Assembly (NCBI RefSeq): GCF_002741015.1
Contig: NZ_CP016616.1
Span: 2,265,501 to 2,329,500 of the forward strand
Length of the DNA stretch: 64,000 bases
Direction of reading: 5' to 3'
DNA from: Microvirga ossetica
GTDB taxonomy: Bacteria > Pseudomonadota > Alphaproteobacteria > Rhizobiales > Beijerinckiaceae
Position 1 is the first letter of the stretch; every line of letters begins with the position of its first letter. The translations under genes were made by a program, and so were the position numbers. The notes under the pieces are model-generated. The model was not told the origin of the DNA and ran no database searches. It saw only the letters and a program-made list of their open reading frames with translations. Shown here in pieces: positions 1-7,895 of the stretch.

Positions 1-1166
1 TGAAGTCGGTGGAGAAGGTCGACGACTACACCGTCCGCGTCACGCTCAATAAGCCGGAGGCTCCGTTCCTGGCCAACCTCGCCATGCAGTGGGCGGGCGT
101 TCAGTCCAAGGAATATGCCGACGCCATGCTGAAGGCCGGCACGCCGGAGAAGATCGACCAAGAGCCGGTCGGCACCGGCCCGTTCTATCTCGTCCAGTAC
201 CAGAAGGACGCCATCATCCGTTATAAGGCGTTCCCCGAGTACTGGGACGGCAAGGCGAAGATCGACGACCTCGTCTTCTCGATCACCCCGGACGCCTCCG
301 TGCGTTGGGCCAAGCTCCAGAAGGGCGAATGCCACGTCATGCCGTATCCGAATCCGGCTGACCTCGACGCCATGAAGAAGGATCCGAACGTCACGGTCAT
401 GGATCAGGCCGGCCTGAACGTCGGCTATCTCGCCTACCAGACCACGAAGAAGCCCTTCGACGACGTGCGCGTCCGCAAGGCCTTCAACATGGCCATGAAC
501 AAGAAGGCGATCGTCGACGCGGTGTTCCTCGGCTCGGGCGTTCCCGCCACGAACCCGATCCCGCCGACCATGTGGTCGTTCAACAAGTCCATCAAGGACG
601 ACGAGTACAACCCGGAAGCGGCCAAGAAGCTCCTGGCCGAGGCCGGCTACCCGAACGGTCTCGAGACCGACCTCTGGGCCATGCCGGTTCAGCGCCCCTA
701 CAACCCGAATGCCCGCCGCATTGCCGAACTCATGCAGGCCGACCTCGCCAAGATCGGCGTGAAGGCCGAGATCAAGAGCTTCGAGTGGGGCGAGTATCGC
801 AAGCGGGCCCAGGCCGGCGAGCACCAGATGGCTCAGCTCGGCTGGACGGGCGACAACGGCGATCCGGACAACTTCCTGCACACCCTGCTCGGCTGCGCCT
901 CGGCGCAGAGCGCTTCGGGCTCGAACATCGCCAAGTGGTGCTACAAGCCCTTCGACGATCTCGTGACGAAGGCGAAGGTCGTGACCAACCAGGCCGAGCG
1001 CACCAAGCTCTACGAGGAAGCTCAGAAGATCTTCAAGGAGCAGGCTCCGTGGTTCACGGTGGCTCACGCCGTGCAGCTGAAGCCGGTCCGCAAGGAAGTC
1101 GTGGATTTCAAGCTCTCGCCGTTCGGCCGCCACACCTTCTATGGCGTCGACATCAAGGGCAAGTAA
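1..1166 (+). CDS. Peptide-type ABC transporter substrate-binding protein (5' partial)
   Basis: This is the C-terminal part (about 387 residues) of a family 5 periplasmic solute-binding protein, the class that delivers di- or oligopeptides to DppBC/OppBC permeases. The frame is open to the left window edge, so the signal peptide and roughly the first 140 residues are outside. The stretch GTGPFYLVQY followed by YWDGKAKID is typical of the family, as is the late Trp-rich ligand-lobe sequence. It precedes two permeases and two ATPases in the same direction, which fits a complete peptide importer. The ligand cannot be deduced; heme, nickel or peptide relatives share the fold. The GTG at position 9 is internal and not a real start. 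Confidence 0.9.
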   Translation, partial: KSVEKVDDYTVRVTLNKPEAPFLANLAMQWAGVQSKEYADAMLKAGTPEKIDQEPVGTGPFYLVQYQKDAIIRYKAFPEYWDGKAKIDDLVFSITPDASVRWAKLQKGECHVMPYPNPADLDAMKKDPNVTVMDQAGLNVGYLAYQTTKKPFDDVRVRKAFNMAMNKKAIVDAVFLGSGVPATNPIPPTMWSFNKSIKDDEYNPEAAKKLLAEAGYPNGLETDLWAMPVQRPYNPNARRIAELMQADLAKIGVKAEIKSFEWGEYRKRAQAGEHQMAQLGWTGDNGDPDNFLHTLLGCASAQSASGSNIAKWCYKPFDDLVTKAKVVTNQAERTKLYEEAQKIFKEQAPWFTVAHAVQLKPVRKEVVDFKLSPFGRHTFYGVDIKGK

Positions 1167-1185
1167 GCTAATCCCTTCAACCTAC

Positions 1186-1220
1186 GGCGGAGCGGCTTAA
1201 AAAAGCCGCTCCGCCTTTTT
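1186..1220 (+). terminator. Intrinsic terminator between binding protein and permease
   Basis: A perfect 13-bp stem (GGCGGAGCGGCTT, 1186-1198, pairing with 1203-1215) closes a 4-nt A loop and is followed by five T residues. It lies in the 65-nt gap after the binding-protein gene. Partial termination or 3'-end protection here would give more binding protein than permease, a common arrangement in ABC importers. Confidence 0.85.
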
Positions 1221-1231
1221 ACGTTCAGACG

Positions 1232-2242
1232 ATGCTCAGATTCATTTTCACCCGTGTCAGCCTGATCATCCCGACCTTCATCGGGATCACGTTGCTGGCT
1301 TTCTTCCTGATCCGCCTCGTACCGGGCGATCCCATCGAAACGCTTGCCGGCGAGCGCGGCATCGATCCCGCCCGCCACGAGCAACTCCGCAAGGAATACG
1401 GCTTCGACAAGCCGGTCATCGTCCAATACGGGATCTATCTGTCCCGCGTCCTCCAGGGCGATCTGGGCAAGTCGATGATCACGCAGGAGCCGGTGCTGAG
1501 CGAGTTCTCGTCGCTGTTCCCGGCGACCATCGAGCTGGCGCTCTGCGCCATCATCTTTGCTCTCGTTCTCGGGCTTCCAGCGGGAATTATCGCGGCGATC
1601 CGACGAAATTCGATCTTCGATCATGGCGTGATGGGCATTTCGCTCGCCGGCTATTCCATGCCGATCTTCTGGTGGGGCCTCATCCTCATCCTGCTGTTTT
1701 CGGTGCAGTTCGACCTGACGCCCGTCTCGGGTCGCATCGACGTGCTCTATTATATCGAGCCCGTCACCGGCTTCCTTCTGATCGACACGCTCCTGTCCGA
1801 TGAGCCGGAGGCGTTCTGGTCCGCCGTCAGGCACCTGATCCTGCCCACCATCGTGCTCGGCACGGTGCCGCTTGCGGTGATCGCCCGCATGACCCGCTCG
1901 GCGATGCTGGAAGTCCTCGGCGAGGATTACATCCGCACCGCCAAGGCCAAGGGCCTCCCCCGGTTCCGCATCGTCGCTCTGCATGCCCTGCGCAATGCGC
2001 TCATTCCGGTCGTGACCGTGATCGGCCTGCAGGTGGGCGTGCTGTTCACGGGCGCGATCCTCACCGAGACCATTTTCTCATGGCCAGGCGTCGGCAAGTG
2101 GCTCATCGATGCCATTTTCCGGCGCGACTATCCCGTGCTGCAGGGCGGTGCGCTCCTGCTCGGCGTTGTCGTGATGGGCGTCAATCTTCTCGTCGATCTT
2201 GCCTACGGTCTCATCAATCCTCGCATCAGGCATACGCGATGA
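1232..2242 (+). CDS. Peptide-type ABC transporter permease (DppB/OppB family)
   Basis: Inner-membrane subunit, 336 aa, one half of the translocation pore of the peptide importer. The N-terminus (residues 1-33) has the family start with a membrane segment ending in LVPGDP. Further hydrophobic segments lie around 98-122, 133-158, 198-220, 244-268 and 300-325. The cytoplasmic EAA loop that docks on the ATPases is at about 225-245 (EDYIRTAKAKG). Length is normal for DppB. The stop overlaps the start of the next permease by ATGA, so the two are probably translationally coupled. Confidence 0.92.
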   Translation: MLRFIFTRVSLIIPTFIGITLLAFFLIRLVPGDPIETLAGERGIDPARHEQLRKEYGFDKPVIVQYGIYLSRVLQGDLGKSMITQEPVLSEFSSLFPATIELALCAIIFALVLGLPAGIIAAIRRNSIFDHGVMGISLAGYSMPIFWWGLILILLFSVQFDLTPVSGRIDVLYYIEPVTGFLLIDTLLSDEPEAFWSAVRHLILPTIVLGTVPLAVIARMTRSAMLEVLGEDYIRTAKAKGLPRFRIVALHALRNALIPVVTVIGLQVGVLFTGAILTETIFSWPGVGKWLIDAIFRRDYPVLQGGALLLGVVVMGVNLLVDLAYGLINPRIRHTR

Positions 2243-3153
2243 CCACTGAAATCATGGAAGCTCCGGCGGTCTCCGTGCCGACGGCCACCCCGCCCCATCC
2301 GCTGCGCGAGTTCTGGAGCTATTTCAGCGCCAACCACGGCGCCGTCGCCGGCCTTGTCGTGATCGTGACCGTGGTGCTCGTAGCGCTCTTGGCCGATGTG
2401 ATCGCCCCGCATTCGCCCTATTTGACCGACACCTCCATCGCCCTGAAGCCACCGTTCTGGCAGGAGGGCGGCTCCTTCGCCTATCCGCTCGGCACCGATC
2501 CCATCGGCCGCGACATCCTCTCGCGCATGATCTACGGCGCACGGCTGTCGCTCCTCATCGGCATCGTGGTGGTGGCGATCTCCATCGTCGTCGGTACGGT
2601 GCTCGGCCTCGTCGCGGGCTTCTTCCGCGGCCTGACCGAAATCTTCATCATGCGCCTGATGGACATCGTCCTCACCCTGCCGAGCCTCCTGCTCGCCATC
2701 GTGATCGTGGCGGTGCTTGGCCCGGGCCTCATGAACGCGATGCTGGCAGTGGCTCTCGTGATCTTGCCGCATTACGTACGTCTCGCCCGCGCGGCGGTGA
2801 TCACCGAAACCTCCAAGGACTACGTCATGGCAGCTCGCGTGAGCGGCGCCGGCACGATGCGCCTGATGTTCAGGGAAGTGCTGCCGAACTGCACCGCTCC
2901 GCTGATCGTGCAGGCCTCTCTCGGCATCTCGACCGCCATCCTCGACGCGGCGGCGCTGGGCTTCCTCGGCCTCGGCGCGCAGCCGCCCTCGCCCGAATGG
3001 GGCACCATGCTGGCCGATGCCCGCGAGTTCGTGCTCCGCGCCTGGTGGGTCGTGACCTTCCCGGGGTTGGCCATCCTCATCACCGTGCTCGCCTTCAATC
3101 TCCTTGGCGACGGCCTCCGCGACGCCCTCGACCCGAAGCTGAAGAGGTCCTGA
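2239..3153 (+). CDS. Peptide-type ABC transporter permease (DppC/OppC family)
   Basis: Second pore subunit, 304 aa. I chose ATG at 2239 because it overlaps the stop of the upstream permease (ATGA) and gives the usual short cytoplasmic N-terminus before the first membrane segment at about 33-54. The open frame extends further upstream but that part is antisense-like low-complexity sequence inside the previous gene. The periplasmic loop contains the family hallmark GTDPIGRDILSR. The EAA loop (AARVSGAG, then a conserved LPN) lies about two thirds along. It pairs with the preceding permease. Confidence 0.92.
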   Translation: MTTEIMEAPAVSVPTATPPHPLREFWSYFSANHGAVAGLVVIVTVVLVALLADVIAPHSPYLTDTSIALKPPFWQEGGSFAYPLGTDPIGRDILSRMIYGARLSLLIGIVVVAISIVVGTVLGLVAGFFRGLTEIFIMRLMDIVLTLPSLLLAIVIVAVLGPGLMNAMLAVALVILPHYVRLARAAVITETSKDYVMAARVSGAGTMRLMFREVLPNCTAPLIVQASLGISTAILDAAALGFLGLGAQPPSPEWGTMLADAREFVLRAWWVVTFPGLAILITVLAFNLLGDGLRDALDPKLKRS

Positions 3154-3155
3154 TC

Positions 3156-4013
3156 ATGGCGCTTCTTGAAATCGAGAATCTCGTCGTCGAATTTCAGACC
3201 TCCACCGGCATGTTCCGCGCGGTCGACGGCGTGTCGCTCAAGGTCGACGAGCGCGAGGTCCTGGCGATCGTCGGAGAATCCGGCTCTGGCAAATCCGTGT
3301 CGATGCTCGCCGTGATGGGCCTTCTGCCGTGGACGGCGAAAGTGACGGCCGACAAGATGACCTTTAACGGCCGCGATCTTCTTGGGCTGTCCGATTCCGA
3401 GCGTCGCAAGATCGTCGGCAAGGACATCGCGATGATCTTTCAGGAGCCGGTGGCAAGCCTCAATCCCTGCTACACGGTCGGCTTCCAGATCGAGGAGGTG
3501 CTGCGCTTCCACCTCGGCCTCGGGCGGGCTCAGCGGCGTGTACGCGCCATCGAGCTTCTGACCGCGGTCGGCATCCCCGATCCCGCCGAGCGTCTGGACT
3601 CGTTCCCGCATCAGATGTCCGGCGGCCAGTGCCAGCGCGTGATGATCGCCATGGCCATCGCCTGCAATCCGAAGCTCCTGATCGCCGACGAGCCGACTAC
3701 GGCGCTCGACGTCACGATCCAGAAGCAGATCCTCGACCTTCTCGTAAAGCTTCAGGCCGAGCACGGGATGGGAATGATCATGATCACCCACAATATGGGC
3801 GTGGTCGCAGAGACCGCCGACCGTGTCGTGGTTCAGTACAAAGGCCGCAAGATGGAAGAGGCGGACGTTCTGTCGTTGTTCGAGAATCCGCGCAGCAACT
3901 ACACGAAGGCCCTGCTGTCTGCATTGCCCGACAACGCGACGGGCGACCGCCTGCCCACCATCGCCGACTATTTCAAGGACGGAAGCGAGATCGCCGGAGC
4001 GGCCGTATCATGA
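3156..4013 (+). CDS. Peptide-type ABC transporter ATP-binding protein (DppD family)
   Basis: Cytoplasmic ATPase of the importer, 285 aa. Walker A GESGSGKS is at 40-47, the Q loop at about 97, the ABC signature SGGQCQR at 156-162 (Cys where Arg is usual), Walker B LLIADE at 175-180 and the switch His at 214. It is about 40 residues shorter than E. coli DppD: the Cys-rich C-terminal oligopeptide-transporter domain with its iron-sulfur motif is lacking. Start ATG 3156 is 2 nt after the permease stop; longer in-frame extension would overlap that gene. It ends in an ATGA overlap with the second ATPase. Confidence 0.9.
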   Translation: MALLEIENLVVEFQTSTGMFRAVDGVSLKVDEREVLAIVGESGSGKSVSMLAVMGLLPWTAKVTADKMTFNGRDLLGLSDSERRKIVGKDIAMIFQEPVASLNPCYTVGFQIEEVLRFHLGLGRAQRRVRAIELLTAVGIPDPAERLDSFPHQMSGGQCQRVMIAMAIACNPKLLIADEPTTALDVTIQKQILDLLVKLQAEHGMGMIMITHNMGVVAETADRVVVQYKGRKMEEADVLSLFENPRSNYTKALLSALPDNATGDRLPTIADYFKDGSEIAGAAVS

Positions 4014-4837
4014 GTGTTGTTCTCGAAGCCCGAAATATCGTCCGGGATTATCATTTACCCGGGGGCCTCTTCTCCAAGGGTAAAACTGTCCACGCCGTGA
4101 AGGGCGTGAGCTTCACGGTCGAGAAGGGTAAGACCCTTGCCATCGTCGGCGAAAGCGGCTGCGGGAAATCCACGCTCGCGCGCATTCTCACGCTGATCGA
4201 CCCGGCAACGTCCGGCGATCTCCTCATCCAGGGGAAAAAGGTCGACATCGCGAAGGGAGACCTCACGAAGGATCTCCGGCGCGAAGTGCAGATCGTGTTC
4301 CAGAATCCCTATGGTTCGCTCAACCCCCGCCAGAAGATCGGCGATGTGCTGGCAGCACCGCTGGTGATTCATGGCAACGCGTCAGCTGCCGAGCGCCGCG
4401 ATCGCGCCATGGCGATGTTGAAGAAGGTCGGCCTCGCCGAAGAGCATTTCAACCGTTATCCGCACATGTTCTCCGGCGGTCAGCGCCAGCGTATCGCGAT
4501 TGCCCGTGCCCTGATGCTCAATCCGAGCCTGCTCGTTCTCGACGAGCCGGTGTCGGCGCTCGACCTGTCGGTCCAGGCGCAGGTGCTGAACCTGCTGGCC
4601 GATCTGCAGGATGAGTTCAACCTCACCTATGTCTTCATCAGCCACGACCTGTCGGTGGTTCGCTACATCGCCGATGACGTGATGGTGATGTATTTCGGCG
4701 AAGCGGTCGAATACGGAACCCGCGACCAAGTGTTCTCCGATCCCAAGCACGATTACACCAAGACCCTCTTCGCAGCGACGCCGCGTGCGGACCCTGCGAG
4801 CATCAAGGCGCGGTTGGCGCGGAAGGCGGCCGCCTAA
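4010..4837 (+). CDS. Peptide-type ABC transporter ATP-binding protein (DppF family)
   Basis: Second ATPase, 275 aa, expected to form a heterodimer with the preceding one. Walker A GESGCGKST is at 47-55, signature SGGQRQR at 155-161, Walker B LLVLDE at 174-179 and the switch His near 212. The start overlaps the stop of the upstream gene by ATGA. Like its partner it lacks most of the extended C-terminal domain of E. coli DppF. The gene ends only 6 nt from the convergent end of the AI-2E-type transporter, so no separate terminator is visible. Confidence 0.9.
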   Translation: MSVVLEARNIVRDYHLPGGLFSKGKTVHAVKGVSFTVEKGKTLAIVGESGCGKSTLARILTLIDPATSGDLLIQGKKVDIAKGDLTKDLRREVQIVFQNPYGSLNPRQKIGDVLAAPLVIHGNASAAERRDRAMAMLKKVGLAEEHFNRYPHMFSGGQRQRIAIARALMLNPSLLVLDEPVSALDLSVQAQVLNLLADLQDEFNLTYVFISHDLSVVRYIADDVMVMYFGEAVEYGTRDQVFSDPKHDYTKTLFAATPRADPASIKARLARKAAA

Positions 4838-4843
4838 GAAACC

Positions 4844-6865
4844 TCATGCAGGCAGCGGCAGTCGCTTGGCAGTCGCTGCCTGCTCGACATTCTGCGAATT
4901 AGCCGGCTCCGGCAATTTCTCCTCGCCGCTTGCGACCTTCAGGCACTGCACCACCGCGTCCCTCAGCGACGACACGTAATAATTCGCGCCGAGGGTTGCG
5001 CGCATGGTCTCGCTTTTCAGAACGGCGTCCTCCGCAGGCCAGAGACCGACGAGGGCCGGCGCCTTCGCCTTCTGCTTCAGCCGCCGCAGCAGATAGCGCA
5101 GATGGGCCGGCGTGCCGCTGATCTCGAGGTAGCTGATGCACACCATCTGCACCCCGGTCATGTCGAGACTGAATATCTCCCGGCGTGAGACGGCCGCATG
5201 AGGGACGACACGGGTGCCGAGCCCGTGCTTGCTGAGAAGCTGCGACAGCATCTCGGACGCGGCCTCGTCGAGGGGACCGCGGCCGGCGACGCACAGAATC
5301 GCTCCTTCCGCCTTCCAGGCCTCCGGAATCTCGCGCGCCTGCGGCAGCGGAGCCGCCGCGGCCGGCTGCTTGTTGGCGGGTTTCTCGCTGGCGGGAGGAG
5401 CGACAGGCTCGTCTTCGGTCTCCGCCGGATGAGGCTCGACATCCTCATGACCGCCGAGATCCTGCACGAGGGCCCGGATCACATCCCTGACCTGATCGAG
5501 CTGGCGCTGAGTCAGGACGCCGCGCGTCGCATCGTTGGCGGCAAGCTGCAGGCCTCTGAGAGCAACCTCGTCGTAATAGGACGTGAGGGAGCGCTCTTTC
5601 AGCAGGACTTCCGCCGATTCCAGAGCTTCGTCCGGATCGCCCGCGAGCATGCGCTGATAGAGGTTTTCCGCCGGCGTGAGAGCGGGTCGGTCGCCCAGGA
5701 GGACGTCGAGGAACTCAAGCCGCTCCACATGTCGCCCCAGCACCACGAGGCAGAGCGTCAGGGGCGTGGCGATAAGCAGGCCCACGGGCCCCCAGAGCCA
5801 AGTCCAGAAGATCGCGGAGATGACGACGGCGAAGGGAGAGAGCCCCGTGCTCTGCCCGTAGACGATAGGCTCGACCACATGCCCCATGAGCGGCTCGCCG
5901 ATCAGGAACAGCGCCAGGGTCATGAGAGCCATGGACCAGCCGGGATCGACAGAGGCGGCGAGCAGGATCGGCGGGATGGCTGCAACGAAGGAGCCGATAT
6001 AGGGCACGAAGCGCATCAGGGCTACGAACACTCCCCACAGGATGGGGCTCGGCACCCCGATCAGCCATAAGCCGATGGCGGCCACGACACCGAAGGCGGC
6101 GTTCAGGGCAAGCTGGGTCAGGAAATATCGGCTGAGCCGGCGCGCCGCATCATCCATGGCGACCGTGGTGCGATGAAGGTCGCTCGAACCGAACAGACGG
6201 ATCATTCGGTCGCGCAGATCCTCGCGCTGCATGAGGATGAAGATCAGCACCACGAACACGATGCCCGTGGTTGCCAGCGGCTCGAGCAGCGGCAGCAGAA
6301 AATCTCTGGCCACCTGGACCGGCGTCGGTTCCGGCTCATGGACTTCCACCGGCAAGGGACCCGACGGCTCGGCGGCCGGAGGCGCGGGCGCGCTGGGAGA
6401 TGCCGGCGCCTGCTGCTCCGGCGGCGGCTCGGCGACGGCCTTGTCGAAGCGGCGGCCGAAATCTTTCAGGAGAGCCGGCAGCTTTCCCAGGGTTCCTTCC
6501 CTGAGAGAGCTGATCTTGCTCTCGATGGTGGTCTGATAGCGAGGAATGTCGGAAGCGAGACCGGCGACCTGGAAGCCGATGATCGCGCCCAGGGACAGGA
6601 TGATCCCAAGAGCGACCAGCACCGCAATGATGACGGCCGGTACGCGGCCCATATGCCATTTGCGCATCACATCGACGAACGGCGCCAGCACGAACGCCAG
6701 AAGGATGGCGAGCACCACGGGCAGGAACACGTCCTGCCCCACATAGAGCGCCGCCAGCACGACGACCGCCACGGTCAATGTCAGCAAGCCCGAGAGGCCC
6801 GGAACGCCGGGAGGCTGAATTTCCGTCTCCGGGGGTGGCGTAACAGGGGCTGGCGTGGGACGCAT
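4844..6865 (-). CDS. AI-2E family transporter with long soluble C-terminal region
   Basis: A 673-aa membrane protein of the PerM/AI-2E transporter family. Hydrophobic segments at about 24-100 and 195-376 give the usual eight-helix core. A Pro/Ala/Glu-rich insert lies at about 146-181, in the position of the extracytoplasmic-to-core linker. Family members are usually about 350 aa; here roughly 300 extra residues follow. They contain a helical part (about 388-470), a low-complexity linker (474-510) and an alpha/beta part (511-650) that reads like a B12-binding/Rossmann-type fold (inferred). Start: ATG 6865 is preferred; the frame continues to 6997, so a 44-residue longer form is possible. Substrate unknown; true AI-2 transport is not implied. 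Confidence 0.8.
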   Translation of the reverse strand: MRPTPAPVTPPPETEIQPPGVPGLSGLLTLTVAVVVLAALYVGQDVFLPVVLAILLAFVLAPFVDVMRKWHMGRVPAVIIAVLVALGIILSLGAIIGFQVAGLASDIPRYQTTIESKISSLREGTLGKLPALLKDFGRRFDKAVAEPPPEQQAPASPSAPAPPAAEPSGPLPVEVHEPEPTPVQVARDFLLPLLEPLATTGIVFVVLIFILMQREDLRDRMIRLFGSSDLHRTTVAMDDAARRLSRYFLTQLALNAAFGVVAAIGLWLIGVPSPILWGVFVALMRFVPYIGSFVAAIPPILLAASVDPGWSMALMTLALFLIGEPLMGHVVEPIVYGQSTGLSPFAVVISAIFWTWLWGPVGLLIATPLTLCLVVLGRHVERLEFLDVLLGDRPALTPAENLYQRMLAGDPDEALESAEVLLKERSLTSYYDEVALRGLQLAANDATRGVLTQRQLDQVRDVIRALVQDLGGHEDVEPHPAETEDEPVAPPASEKPANKQPAAAAPLPQAREIPEAWKAEGAILCVAGRGPLDEAASEMLSQLLSKHGLGTRVVPHAAVSRREIFSLDMTGVQMVCISYLEISGTPAHLRYLLRRLKQKAKAPALVGLWPAEDAVLKSETMRATLGANYYVSSLRDAVVQCLKVASGEEKLPEPANSQNVEQAATAKRLPLPA

Positions 6866-7060
6866 ACGGTCGATCTCTGCTGAGCCGCGAGACGATCTCG
6901 CCGACCTGCAAACAACGTGTTCGAAGGCCAAACGATCCTTGAGCGTAGCAGCAAGCTTGTCAGCCTGAGAAACGCTGGGACGTTTTGCCATCTGCAAGCG
7001 CGGGAATCCGATCCCATCTCAGCCGGATCCCGACGATCCCGTCTTCTAAGCTCCGGTCCC

Positions 7061-7852
7061 ATGTCGATCACCAGACGCCATCTCCTGATCGGTGCAGCCC
7101 TTGCTGCCTCCCCGAGCGCCCACGCCCAGCAGGACAGACCCGCTTCGATGCCCATCAAGACCCAGCGCAATTCCTTCAGGAGCGGGGGCAAGACCATTGC
7201 CGTCGAAACCTTCCAGACCGCGGGCGCCTCGCCTCGTCCCGCGGTTCTCATGCTGCATGGCGCGGACGGCCTGAATACCAACACGCAGTACCGCGAGGGC
7301 GCGCGCAACGTGGCTGCCGCCGGCTACCAGGTTCATCTCGTGCACTATCTCGACAGAACGGGCGAGAGACGGGCGTCCTTCAGCACCCTGTTTCAGAACT
7401 TCATGCCCTGGATGAGCACCGTGCAGGATGCGCTGGCCTTCGCAGCCGATCAGCCGGGGGCAGATCCGTACCGCATCGGCATCGTCGGCATTTCGCTGGG
7501 CGCGGCGCTGGGGCTTGCCGTGGCGAGCACGGAACCCCGCGTGAAGGCGCTGGTGAATTATTTCGGGCCTCTGCCGCAGGGTGCGATTGCCGCCACGTCC
7601 AAGCTGCCGCCGACTTTGGTCCTGCACGGCTCGGCCGACCCCATCGTGCCTGTGTCGAACGCCTACGCGGTCGAAGCGCTGCTGCGCCAGCAGAACGTGC
7701 CGCACGAGATCAAGGTCTATCCCGGTCAGGGCCACGGCTTCCGTGGTGCGGCGGAGAGCGATGCCACGGCCAGATCCCTGGCATTCCTGCAACGCCATCT
7801 CTCCGACGTCGCGGCGCCCGCCAAGTCGGGCCCCCTTCCCGCGAACGGCTGA
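7061..7852 (+). CDS. Secreted dienelactone hydrolase family alpha/beta hydrolase
   Basis: 263 aa with a cleavable N-terminal signal (MSITRRHLLIGAALAASPSAHA), twin-arginine-like because of the RR pair. The mature part is an alpha/beta hydrolase: nucleophile elbow GISLG with Ser145, acid Asp193 in SADPIVP and His225 in GQGHGF. These are the triad of dienelactone-hydrolase-like enzymes. Ser rather than the classical Cys nucleophile points to a general esterase or peptidase-like activity rather than true dienelactone cleavage. ATG 7061 is chosen because it yields the signal peptide; the frame upstream overlaps the divergent transporter. The substrate is unknown. Confidence 0.82.
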   Translation: MSITRRHLLIGAALAASPSAHAQQDRPASMPIKTQRNSFRSGGKTIAVETFQTAGASPRPAVLMLHGADGLNTNTQYREGARNVAAAGYQVHLVHYLDRTGERRASFSTLFQNFMPWMSTVQDALAFAADQPGADPYRIGIVGISLGAALGLAVASTEPRVKALVNYFGPLPQGAIAATSKLPPTLVLHGSADPIVPVSNAYAVEALLRQQNVPHEIKVYPGQGHGFRGAAESDATARSLAFLQRHLSDVAAPAKSGPLPANG

Positions 7853-7895
7853 GGCGATTAAGACTAGGCCCCTTCATTCAGACGCAGGAGCGATC

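Noticed and set aside
1139..1984. Long minus-strand open frame opposite the first permease
   Set aside because: His/Asp/Arg-rich shadow of the permease gene, without ribosome site or family resemblance. Many similar antisense frames (for example 15461-17236, 37105-39081, 43126-44571, 49376-50872) were dropped for the same reason.
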